A stretch of DNA of 14,770 nt from Candidatus Aenigmarchaeota archaeon ex4484_52 (lineage in GTDB: Archaea; EX4484-52): the NCBI GenBank assembly GCA_002254415.1, contig NJDR01000020.1, positions 1 through 14,770 of the forward strand. The letters run 5' to 3'. This document shows positions 1 through 7,790 of this stretch, one piece after another. The stretch's first letter is position 1; every line of letters begins with the position of its first letter. The notes beneath the pieces are model-generated. The model had not been told where the DNA came from, searched no databases, and saw nothing but the letters and a program-made list of their open reading frames with translations. The translations under genes were made by a program, and so were the position numbers.

Positions 1-2
1 AT

Positions 3-98
3 ATACAGGGAACTCCTGCAAGCCCTGAAAATATTTTAAATGCATTTGAAGAGGCAAAACAAAGAATTAAGAAAAAAGAAAAGGAGATGAAAAAATAA
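3..98 (+). CDS. C-terminal tail of an unidentified protein upstream of atpA (partial)
   Basis: An open frame enters from the left edge and encodes 31 residues, ending KKKEKEMKK before a TAA at 96-98. The tail is very Lys/Glu-rich (EEAKQRIKKKEKEM) and would form a charged helix. It lies 13 bases before atpA on the same strand. In archaeal A-type ATP synthase operons the gene before atpA is often atpF or another stalk subunit, so it may belong to that complex. The visible residues are too few to show which, and no family motif is present. The other two + frames stop within the first 40 bases, which supports this frame. Confidence 0.55.
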   Translation: MQGTPASPENILNAFEEAKQRIKKKEKEMKK

Positions 99-111
99 AA
101 AATATTGTGAT

Positions 112-1854
112 ATGAAAAATATAGGAAATATTTACAGAATTTCTGGTCCAGTAGTTGTTGCACAAAATTTAAATGCCAAAATGTATGATGTTGTGCTGGT
201 TGGAAATAAAAAACTTATTGGGGAAGTAATCCAGATTATTGGAGATAAAACAATTATTCAGGTCTATGAAGAAACAACAGGGCTTTGCCCGGGTGAGCCG
301 GTTGAAAATACTAATGAACCGCTTTCTGTTGAACTGGGACCTGGTTTGTTAAAATCAATTTATGATGGAATACAAAGGCCATTGCAGGGACTTGAAAAAA
401 AATCAGGGAATTTTATAGAGCGAGGAATTAGTGTTAATTCTCTGGAAAGAGATAAGAAATGGAATTTTGTGCCAGCACTAAAAAAAGGCGATAAAATCAA
501 GGAAGGAGATGTTTTGGGAAGCGTGCAGGAGACGCCAACTATACTTCATAAAATAATAGTGCCAAAAGGAAAATCCGGGATAATCAAAAATATAAAAAAA
601 GGAGAATTTACATTAAATGATATTATATGCGAATTAGAAAATGGAGAAAAATTAACATTAATGCAAAAATGGCCAATTAGATCTGCAAGACCCTCAAAAG
701 AAAAACTTCCGCCAGAGATTCCTTTAATTACCGGGATGAGAATATTAGATTCATTGTTTCCACTTGCAAAAGGTGGCACAGCAGCAATTCCAGGACCCTT
801 TGGGGCTGGAAAAACAGTAACCCAGCAATCCTTGGCAAAATATTCTGATGCAGAAATTGTTGTCTATATTGGTTGCGGGGAAAGAGGAAATGAAATGACA
901 GAAGTGCTTGTAGAATTTCCTCAATTAGAGGATCCAAAAACAAAAACACCTTTAATGAACAGAACTGTATTAATTGCAAATACTTCAAATATGCCAGTTG
1001 CTGCAAGAGAGGCAAGTGTTTATACAGGTATTACAATTGCAGAATATTTTAGAGATATGGGCTATGATGTATCTTTAATGGCTGATTCAACTTCAAGATG
1101 GGCAGAGTCAATGAGAGAAATATCATCGCGATTAGAGGAAATGCCCGGAGAAGAGGGTTATCCAACATATCTTGGATCAAGATTAGCAGAATTTTATGAA
1201 AGAGCTGGAAGAGTAAAATGCCTTAATAATGAAGTCGGAAGCATTAGTGTAATTGGTGCTGTATCCCCGCCGGGCGGTGATTTTAGCGAGCCAGTTACCC
1301 AGAATACATTAAGGATTGTAAAGGTCTTTTGGGCTTTGGATGCAAAATTATCAAGCAGGCGGCATTATCCTTCAATTAACTGGCTGCAGTCATATAGTTT
1401 ATATAAAGATACATTATCTAATTGGTATGAAAAACAAATCTCTTCTAATTGGACAGAATTAATAAATAAAGCAATGAAAATATTACAGGAAGAGGAAAAA
1501 TTACAGGAAATTGTTCAGTTAGTTGGAAGCGATGCACTGCCGGAAAAACAGCAGATAACTCTGGAAATTGCACGACTTTTGCGGGAGTTTTTTTTGCAAC
1601 AAAATGCATTTCACAAAACAGATGCATACAGTAGTTTGGACAAAACAAATGCAATATTAGAGACAATTTTGTGGGTGGAAAAAAAAGCATTGGAAACTCT
1701 TGAATTAGGTGTTTGTGCAAAGGATATTGTATTTTCAAAATCAAAAAACAAAATAGCTAATGCAAAATTTGAAGAAAATTACAAACAGGAACTAATTAAT
1801 GCAAAAAACGAAATTGAAAAAGAATTTGAAGAATTAATTAGAAATTTGGTTTGA
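112..1854 (+). CDS. atpA: A-type (V/A-type) ATP synthase catalytic subunit A
   Basis: This is the nucleotide-binding catalytic subunit of the membrane-bound A1A0 ATP synthase. It alternates with subunit B in the A3B3 head on the cytoplasmic side. The 580 residues match the usual length. Residues 1-70 form the beta-barrel domain (RISGPVVVA). Residues about 110-185 are the extra domain that separates A from B subunits. The P-loop GPFGAGKT is at 228-235, the catalytic-glutamate motif CGERGNEM at 255-262 and the Walker B strand SLMADSTSRW at 321-330. A helical C-terminal domain follows. ATG 112 is the first in-frame start after a stop at 88-90. A GGAGATGA sequence at 83-90 lies rather far upstream to be its ribosome-binding site. 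No TATA-like box is apparent, so it is probably transcribed from upstream. Subunit B does not follow: the next gene converges from the other strand. Confidence 0.97.
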   Translation: MKNIGNIYRISGPVVVAQNLNAKMYDVVLVGNKKLIGEVIQIIGDKTIIQVYEETTGLCPGEPVENTNEPLSVELGPGLLKSIYDGIQRPLQGLEKKSGNFIERGISVNSLERDKKWNFVPALKKGDKIKEGDVLGSVQETPTILHKIIVPKGKSGIIKNIKKGEFTLNDIICELENGEKLTLMQKWPIRSARPSKEKLPPEIPLITGMRILDSLFPLAKGGTAAIPGPFGAGKTVTQQSLAKYSDAEIVVYIGCGERGNEMTEVLVEFPQLEDPKTKTPLMNRTVLIANTSNMPVAAREASVYTGITIAEYFRDMGYDVSLMADSTSRWAESMREISSRLEEMPGEEGYPTYLGSRLAEFYERAGRVKCLNNEVGSISVIGAVSPPGGDFSEPVTQNTLRIVKVFWALDAKLSSRRHYPSINWLQSYSLYKDTLSNWYEKQISSNWTELINKAMKILQEEEKLQEIVQLVGSDALPEKQQITLEIARLLREFFLQQNAFHKTDAYSSLDKTNAILETILWVEKKALETLELGVCAKDIVFSKSKNKIANAKFEENYKQELINAKNEIEKEFEELIRNLV

Positions 1855-1872
1855 AGAAGGAAAAAGTTTTTT
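1855..1872. terminator. Short convergent junction with a T-tract between atpA and DP2
   Basis: Only 16 bases separate the atpA stop from the DP2 stop. The + strand reads GTTTTTT at 1866-1872, a poly-T run of the kind that ends transcription in archaea, and it overlaps the DP2 stop codon. The - strand has CTTTTT at 1866-1861, just past DP2. No hairpin is visible. Terminator function is inferred from composition only. Confidence 0.4.
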
Positions 1873-4800
1873 AATATCTAAACAACTTCATTTGCCTGTC
1901 TTTTTTGCCAAATAAGTCATCTACTTGCTTTTCTAGTATTTTAAATTGCTGGCAGGTGTATGGAGAGATTTTATAGATATCTATTATTTGCTTTGCCGGC
2001 TCAAGATATTTTCTGACAAACCCTTCTGAAACAGAAAGTATGAGTTTGTTTTTACATTTTCTACACACACCCAATAATGGCGGCCTCCTATATTTTTCAT
2101 TGCAAATAGAACATCTTACAGATTGTCTTGAAAAAGTCCTTAAATTTCCTTTTATATCTTTTAAAAAATGTTTTATTAAAATTTGCTCTGCAACTTTGTT
2201 TTCATCAACTGCTTTAATCAATTTGCATAAATTTAATTGTGCATTTACTTTATCTTCCATTGATTGCAGCCAGACATATTTTGTAATTAATACCCCATTG
2301 TTTATATCTTCTGTATTGTGCGTGTAATTAATATGAAAAACATTATTGGTATTTAAAACAGATTCTACAGTTCTTGGCTTTTGCAACAATTGCTTTGGAT
2401 TTTTATATTGCATTGTTTGCCTGTAAAAAGACAATGGATAATTTTCATCAATGTCAATATTCCATGCTTCGTCATCTATTTCTTCTGGGTTTAAGATTCC
2501 TGTCAAAACCAAAGGTGCATCCATAGACCTTCCTCCTCTCGTGTCCGGCAGATAATTCTGTGAAAAATTTAGCAATGCGTCCATAAGCATCATAATAGAG
2601 TCTTCGTCTCCATCGCAGTTATTTGTTAAAATAAAATCATTTATTAGAAAATTATGGTTGAATTCTACTTCAATATCATAGAGATATTTTGATTTTGACT
2701 CTACAATATCTATTTTTTTTATTGTATCAACAATAAAATAAACAATATGCTCTGGAGAAGCAACAAAATACTTACCTGATTTCAATTGAATTTTTATTAA
2801 ATGTTTTGGAGATTGTGTTTGAATAATTGAGATGATATTTTTTTCTTCCAAAATTCCTGTTTTTTTATTTAAACTTATCGTCTTTATGTTCTCAATTTTT
2901 TTTTCTTTTGTTCCAAAATCATCAATTATTTTTTCAGGGTTTTTTATTTTTTTATATAAATCAGATAGCGAAATAATATTGCAATTTCCATTGTTTATTA
3001 TTGGAATTTGTGTATCTGGTGCAAGGCAATTCCTCCTCTTTGCAGCATGCCAGAATGGATGAGCATAGCCGATTTTTGCAGGAGTAAAGCCAATAATTCG
3101 CCCAACAATTCCAGCAGATGTATGCGGAGCAAGTCCAATTACAAGATGTCCAAGTAAGTCCTGTTTTGTTTTTACATTATAAAATGAATTTTGATGATAG
3201 AATTTTATTAATAATTCATCAATAAATTTACAAATTTGTATTAGATAATTTGCACCAGAAAAAATACTATTGTCAGAGATTATAATGTCCTGTGGCTTTA
3301 ATTCCAATATCTGGTTTTTATCAACAAGTGGCTTGTTATTTGCATCTGTCAAATATCCTAATTTTTTCAAGTCCTCAATACCCACACCTATTTCTTTTGG
3401 CTTGAAATGGGTGATTGGCACATTCATTGAATCATATCTTATTGTGCCATCTTTATTTACATATAAATTATATTTGCATCTCAAAAGTCCTTTTTCTATA
3501 AATTCTACAGACCTGTTTTTCCCCATTACACCGCGCACTGCTTTTAATAATTTTGGCTTAACCTGCTGTTCAATATTTTCAAGAGCATTTTTTAGCAAAT
3601 TATCAACATTAAGTTCCATATTGCAATAATTTAATTTTTGCCCGTTTCCATTAGAATATTCTTGTTCGTTTTCTGTCAAAATAGTTCTTGTTTTACACTT
3701 TGTGCAAAAACAAAAAGGAGTTTGCTTTTTGCAGATAGGGCAAATATAATTAGAGACCTTTGCAAATATTTTTTTCTTCTTTGCTGTCTCTATTAAATTT
3801 CTTGTTCTTCCACCATGACTCCCACATGGAAATAATAATTGCGGGCTTCCTTTTAAAATCCTTCGCTCTGCTTTTTCTGGTCGACCCATTTTCATTCCAA
3901 CTCTTTGCAGTGCTTTTGCAGGGATTTTAAAATTGCTTAATTTATTGATTGCACTAATTGAATCTTTTGAATCATCAATTATTTTAATTTGCTCTTTTGC
4001 GTCTTTTGATTTTATTTTATCAATTTCAAATTCATTAAAAAGACAATAAAAAAGTGCTTGTGCTGTATTTTTTTTAATTATAAATTTGTCATTATATATT
4101 TTGTGCAAAATTAATAATTCCTCTAAAATTTGTTTTAACTTGGTTTTATTTGCTTTTTCCAAATCAAAAATAAAATCTCCAAAATCATTTTCTTTTTCAA
4201 TTGACTCTTGCAAGCCAAATATTAATGTTTTTAGTTGTTCTTTGTCAATATCATGCCAGAAAAAAACATATTCTGGATGCAAGGAAATATTTAATTTTTT
4301 GCTAATCTCAAGTGCTATTAAAAAATCCGGGTTTTTAAATGGCTTTTTTGTGAAGCCAAGAATTTTTTGCTTTTCTTCTTCTTTCAATGAAATTGTTTTA
4401 ATTGCTTCTTTTAATTCCTCTGCCCACCATTCTTGGCAAAAGCATGATGGAAGCAAAATATGATTGTTTTGCAGGAATTCTCCAAATGGTATTAAAATAT
4501 CTCCCAAAGACAATATTTCTTTTATATTATTTTTGTATTTTTTTGCATCCTCTTTTGTATTTATTTCAACAACAGATTCATCTTCTAATTTTACAATTGG
4601 CGGGTTAATTGTATCACAAACAGTTCCCACGCTTGCTTTTCCAGGAAATTCAAGTGCAAGCTGAGTTCCGATTGCTGCAAATTCAAGCAAATACATTGCT
4701 CCTGGGTGAATAGCTGTTGAAGCAAGACCTCCTGTTCTTGATCTTCCATATCTTAAATTAAACCCCCCTTTTTCAGAAGGAAATGAAAATACTGGTCTAC

Positions 4801-5767
4801 CTGCTATTATTTTGGATAAATATTTTGTATTTGGCAAATATTTTTCATGGGTTTTTTTGCTGTTTGCAACTGTATGCAATTTGTGTTTTAATTCAATAAA
4901 TTCTTCAAGCCAGAGCCAGTTTTCTAAATCATATTCTTTTGGATATTTTTTTATTCGCTTAAATAATTTTTCTGCCTTTAGAGGAATTCCATCAAGCAAA
5001 ACAAGGCACATTCCTCCACGTATTTTGTTTGTCTCAACCCTCGGTAAATCCTTATAATTTGAAACATCTATTTTTTCTGTTGGATCTCCTGTGATTTCAA
5101 CGCCGATATTTTTTATCATCATTTCAATTTCTTGTTCTGATGGATTATATTGTTTTTCTACGATTCTTGTTGTATAGTCATCAATTTCTGTAATATATCT
5201 TTGAATTTCTTTTTTCTCTGGCACATAATCAGCAATACCCAACGACTTTCTAATAAAATCCAAAGCAATGACACTTATAGCAGAGGCAGTACCACCAGCA
5301 GACCTGATTGGTCCAGAATAATAAACAGCAGCATATTGACTGCCGTCAGCATTTTGTTTTAATTTTACCTCTGTCAGACCTTCTAATGGAGCAGTTACAA
5401 CCCCTTGCGTTAAATAACCAAGAGAAACTCTTAATGCTAATTCAAGTGCTTTTTGTTTTGTCTTAAATTTAACATATTTTTGCGATGCAATATCTCTTCC
5501 TATTTCCAATGCAACACGCTCAGAATTTTTACTATATTTTTTTTCTAAATCCCTAATTGCTTCTTGTATTCCGCAATTCTTAATTTCCGGATAAAAAGAA
5601 GAAATTAAACCCTCAACCCTTGCTGCCAAGTCCTTTGCAATAGGAATATTAATATTGTCTTCAATATCCATCCCTTTTGCTTTAATTGTTTTTGCAATTT
5701 CATAACACTTCTTTGTCTTTTCTTCTAACAGTGAATAATATGCTTTTGTATTTGTGTCTTGTTTCAT
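1871..5767 (-). CDS. polC: Family-D DNA polymerase large subunit DP2, interrupted by an in-frame mini-intein
   Basis: DP2 is the polymerase subunit of archaeal PolD, which with the DP1 exonuclease subunit replicates the chromosome. The frame encodes 1298 residues. Removing the 137-residue intein (914-1050) leaves a 1161-residue polymerase, a normal size. The N-terminal half carries conserved DP2 blocks such as YYSGPIRSAGGTA and RSRTGGLASTAIHPGAM. A zinc-binding cluster lies at C676, C679, C688 and C691, and a second near the C terminus at C1219, C1222, C1235 and C1238. The catalytic acidic motif CDGDED (D1052, D1054) follows the intein immediately. In Pyrococcus PolD the matching two aspartates are essential for polymerisation. 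The last residues, QMKLFRY, resemble a terminal PCNA-interacting (PIP) motif with Q1292, L1295 and Y1298; this is inference. A TTAAATA box centred 25 bases upstream of the ATG suggests a leaderless mRNA. The gene is intact, with no frameshift. Confidence 0.97.
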   Translation of the reverse strand: MKQDTNTKAYYSLLEEKTKKCYEIAKTIKAKGMDIEDNINIPIAKDLAARVEGLISSFYPEIKNCGIQEAIRDLEKKYSKNSERVALEIGRDIASQKYVKFKTKQKALELALRVSLGYLTQGVVTAPLEGLTEVKLKQNADGSQYAAVYYSGPIRSAGGTASAISVIALDFIRKSLGIADYVPEKKEIQRYITEIDDYTTRIVEKQYNPSEQEIEMMIKNIGVEITGDPTEKIDVSNYKDLPRVETNKIRGGMCLVLLDGIPLKAEKLFKRIKKYPKEYDLENWLWLEEFIELKHKLHTVANSKKTHEKYLPNTKYLSKIIAGRPVFSFPSEKGGFNLRYGRSRTGGLASTAIHPGAMYLLEFAAIGTQLALEFPGKASVGTVCDTINPPIVKLEDESVVEINTKEDAKKYKNNIKEILSLGDILIPFGEFLQNNHILLPSCFCQEWWAEELKEAIKTISLKEEEKQKILGFTKKPFKNPDFLIALEISKKLNISLHPEYVFFWHDIDKEQLKTLIFGLQESIEKENDFGDFIFDLEKANKTKLKQILEELLILHKIYNDKFIIKKNTAQALFYCLFNEFEIDKIKSKDAKEQIKIIDDSKDSISAINKLSNFKIPAKALQRVGMKMGRPEKAERRILKGSPQLLFPCGSHGGRTRNLIETAKKKKIFAKVSNYICPICKKQTPFCFCTKCKTRTILTENEQEYSNGNGQKLNYCNMELNVDNLLKNALENIEQQVKPKLLKAVRGVMGKNRSVEFIEKGLLRCKYNLYVNKDGTIRYDSMNVPITHFKPKEIGVGIEDLKKLGYLTDANNKPLVDKNQILELKPQDIIISDNSIFSGANYLIQICKFIDELLIKFYHQNSFYNVKTKQDLLGHLVIGLAPHTSAGIVGRIIGFTPAKIGYAHPFWHAAKRRNCLAPDTQIPIINNGNCNIISLSDLYKKIKNPEKIIDDFGTKEKKIENIKTISLNKKTGILEEKNIISIIQTQSPKHLIKIQLKSGKYFVASPEHIVYFIVDTIKKIDIVESKSKYLYDIEVEFNHNFLINDFILTNNCDGDEDSIMMLMDALLNFSQNYLPDTRGGRSMDAPLVLTGILNPEEIDDEAWNIDIDENYPLSFYRQTMQYKNPKQLLQKPRTVESVLNTNNVFHINYTHNTEDINNGVLITKYVWLQSMEDKVNAQLNLCKLIKAVDENKVAEQILIKHFLKDIKGNLRTFSRQSVRCSICNEKYRRPPLLGVCRKCKNKLILSVSEGFVRKYLEPAKQIIDIYKISPYTCQQFKILEKQVDDLFGKKDRQMKLFRY
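2618..3028 (-). mobile_element. 137-residue mini-intein in DP2, without homing endonuclease
   Basis: Residues 914-1050 of the DP2 frame interrupt the sequence between HAAKRRN and CDGDED, which are contiguous in intein-free DP2 proteins. This is the insertion point also used by Pyrococcus PolII inteins. The intein starts CLAPDTQI (splicing block A, nucleophile C914). It has a block-B-like stretch GKYFVASPEH and a block F/G region YDIEVEFNHNFLIND followed by ILTNN. The first residue of the downstream extein is C1051. The usual penultimate His is Asn here (N1049-N1050). There is no room for a LAGLIDADG endonuclease, so it cannot move by itself. It is near the lower end of known intein sizes. Protein splicing is expected from the conserved ends but is not proven. 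Confidence 0.93.
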
Positions 5768-5788
5768 TTGTTGTTTAAGATATTACTT

Positions 5789-5795
5789 TATTTAA
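5789..5795 (-). promoter_or_regulatory. TATA-like box of DP2, leaderless spacing
   Basis: TTAAATA, within CTTAAATAAAG, is centred 25 bases before the first base of the DP2 ATG. Archaeal TATA boxes lie about 25-27 bases before the transcription start, so the mRNA probably begins at or next to the ATG. No ribosome-binding site precedes the ATG. The box overlaps the last codons of the decayed peptidase gene. Confidence 0.6.
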
Positions 5796-6568
5796 GAATA
5801 TTTTTTTATAATCTTATTAACATACCCAATAATATTTTCATTGGCTTTATTTGTATTATATCAAGTATCTTGCGGTGTATGGCAATAATCATAAGGAGAT
5901 ACCCTAAAATGAAAATATTCACACCTTTTTTATAAACATAAGCATAAGAGCCATATTTATTAAATTTTTCTGCTGAAAATAAAATATATTGGACATTTTT
6001 GTTGGTCTTTGCAAGTTCAATTAATGCACTAATCTCTGTTGCATTATCATTCGCACAGAGAGTGTTTAGAATTGAATCATAATGTGCACATACTATTATT
6101 TTTTTCTTTTGCTTGTTTTTTGTAATGATGTTGTAAATATATTGGTTTTTAATTGTAGTTTTTAGGATAAATCCTAAAATAAGGCAGTTTTGATTTTCTG
6201 TCAATTAATTGCAGCCATGCAATATCCGACCTTGTAATAATATAGCCCTTTGTCTTGTTCCCACCATCAACAATTTTGTATCCAATCCATCCATATGTCT
6301 CAAATGTTTTTATTTTTGAAATTTCTTTTAAAGTCCCTTTTATTTTTCCAGAACTGCTCCACAGAACTGGCAAGACATTAACATTTTTATTGTTGATTTT
6401 TAATTTTGGTTTTTCAATTATATCCCCACCAGTAAATTTTATTTTTTGAACTCTTGTTTTATACCCAATTAATTCTAATTTTTTAATCAGAATATCCCTG
6501 ATAATATTATATTGCTCTGTTCCAACCATTCTTGGTTTTTTTGATATTTGCCTAATTAATTTTAGCAT
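5792..6568 (-). pseudogene. Decayed M28-family metallopeptidase
   Basis: Three successive reading frames together make one M28-like zinc peptidase of about 258 residues. From ATG 6568 (AGAGGT site 7 bases upstream; another ATG at 6598) the first frame runs through WLQLIDRKSKLPYF and stops at 6149-6151. The next frame, from about 6160, holds the zinc motifs VCAHYDS and ANDNAT, then FSAEKFNKYGS. Near 5920 the frame shifts again to PYDYCHTPQDT, which contains the last conserved His. It then meets an in-frame TGA and continues as NKANENIIGYVNKIIKKYS to a TAA at 5792-5794. In active M28 enzymes the motif is EE, with the second Glu a zinc ligand; here it is EK. Two frameshifts, a stop and a lost ligand mean the gene is dead. 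It may originally have been an aminopeptidase. Confidence 0.85.
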
Positions 6569-6700
6569 GATTTTACCTCTTGGTATTTTTCTTTGCATGG
6601 ATAATTATTAATAATATAATATACTATGGTTCCCTACTTATCGGTGGTCATTATTGTGTTGCCTAAAGTTTTAAATTCCTTTTTTCCCTGTGCATGCAAA

Positions 6701-6847
6701 TTAAAAACTTACTAAGTCCATTTTTATGATTTTGCATAAACTCATAATTAAATTTAGAGAACTATTTTTTTTAATAATTTCTGATGCATTATTAAATTCA
6801 ATATATGATTCATAATCTTCGTTTTTATCCTTGCCGCCCTTAGTATT
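6701..6847 (-). pseudogene. Decayed coding fragment, unidentified
   Basis: A stop-free stretch of 48 codons begins NTKGGKDKNEDYESYIEF and ends KMDLVSF before a TAA at 6701-6703. It has no start codon and a stop lies just upstream in its frame. The polar, protein-like composition and the same strand as the neighbouring remnants suggest debris of a gene, perhaps the one at 6888-7524 or a separate one. No family is recognised. Confidence 0.4.
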
Positions 6848-6887
6848 TTAAATTGATTGGTTCTCAAAATACAAATGTTATTTTTAA

Positions 6888-7524
6888 TTATATTCTAAAG
6901 TTGTTGAGCGGGCCAAATTCAAAAACCGCTATTTTATTTTTACCCCCTATAATTATCAAATCAGGGACAACCCAAATTTTATCCTTGAAATGTCTTTTTA
7001 GAAAATTTATTGCTTCATCAATATTTTTAAAATCTGAAATAGTTTTTTCATATCTCTTGAATATATTATAATAGTGTAAGGGTTTGCCTTGTGTTTTTTC
7101 TTTGTGTAGGTATCTGCAGCTACCATTCTAAAGACCAAACTGATATATTCCAGCCCATAAACCAGGCCTGTTTTTTTCTTGTAAAAGTAATATAGTTGTA
7201 TTTTTCTTTTTTTATTTCGGCTTGTAGAATTGTATTGCCAATAAGGTCACAGTTCTTGAATATTATCAGCCATTATTTAATATAGCTCTTATTGTGTATA
7301 TTTTGTAAAAAACCATCCTTCGGTAATTTAATATAAAATAAGTGTTGTTTTTGAATGTTGTTAAATTTAATCATTAATTTCTTATTTCCCCGACAAAATT
7401 TCTCATCATCAATTTCTTCATAGTGCCAATCTTATCCCTGAAATTGCCTATATCCTATCATTTTCACAAACCTTTGGAAAAATTTTAATTCTTTTCTAAT
7501 TTCTTTATTTCTATGTCTCTTATC
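6888..7524 (-). pseudogene. Decayed gene of unknown function, two frames with internal stops
   Basis: The first part (7524 down to 7120) reads in one frame with TAA stops at 7432-7434 and 7273-7275 and a TAG at 7120-7122. Recognisably protein-like segments are DWHYEEIDDEKFCRGNKKL, LFYIKLPKDGF, FKNCDLIGNTILQAEIKKEK and WFMGWNISVWSLEW. The second part continues in another frame from about 7127: GKPLHYYNIFKRYEKT, DEAINFLKRHF, then IWVVPDLIIIGGKNKIAVFE, ending PLNNFRI at a TAA (6888-6890). Together they would be a soluble protein of about 210 residues. I do not recognise the family. Neither part has a plausible start, and no intact ORF remains on either strand. Confidence 0.6.
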
Positions 7525-7532
7525 TAAAATAA

Positions 7533-7765
7533 TTAATTATAGTATTGTTTTCCTATTTCTTTTGCAATATCTGACCAGTGATGTGGTTGCATATTTGTGA
7601 TATCAATACTAAAGAGATCTTTGATTCAATATCAGCAATTTTTTTTGTTTCTTGAAAAAAAGAAATCAAATGTTCTACTTTTAATGCAGGTTTTAGTCCT
7701 TCTTATGTCTGGACTGATGCTATTGTTCTGCCTGTTCTAATAATTAGAATTTTCTTTTTATTCGT
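7533..7765 (-). pseudogene. Truncated, decayed L-asparaginase N-terminus
   Basis: About 77 codons match the N terminus of L-asparaginase (type I/AnsA-like): KILIIRTGRTIASVQT, then EGLKPALKVEHLISFF, KKIADIESK, DLFSIDITNMQPHHW and SDIAKEIGKQYYN. The nucleophile-Thr motif of active enzymes is GTGGTIAS; here two Gly are Arg. Lesions are an ACG at the expected ATG (7763-7765), an in-frame TAA after ASVQT, a frameshift after ADIESK and a TAA at 7533-7535. The remaining three quarters of the enzyme, including the second Thr motif (HGTDT), are missing. It lies just downstream of the ilvD stop on the same strand. Confidence 0.8.
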
Positions 7766-7790
7766 AAAAATAAAAATAAACAAAAACTTT

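Noticed and set aside
2618..3028. Homing endonuclease inside the intein
   Set aside because: The insertion is only 137 residues, fully used by splicing blocks, and no LAGLIDADG or HNH motif is present.
3270..3629. 119-codon + strand ORF inside DP2, and several shorter ones
   Set aside because: All are antisense to conserved DP2 blocks, with no recognisable products.
5792..6568. Selenocysteine (TGA) or programmed frameshifting in the M28 gene
   Set aside because: Two separate frame changes plus the missing zinc-ligand Glu fit decay better. The TGA is not at a Cys-equivalent catalytic position and no recoding structure was seen.
6853..7071. 72-codon + strand ORF (MIGSQNTNVIFNYIL...)
   Set aside because: It is antisense to a better protein-like frame on the - strand (HYYNIFKRYEKT through IAVFEFGPLNNFRI) and has no family features.
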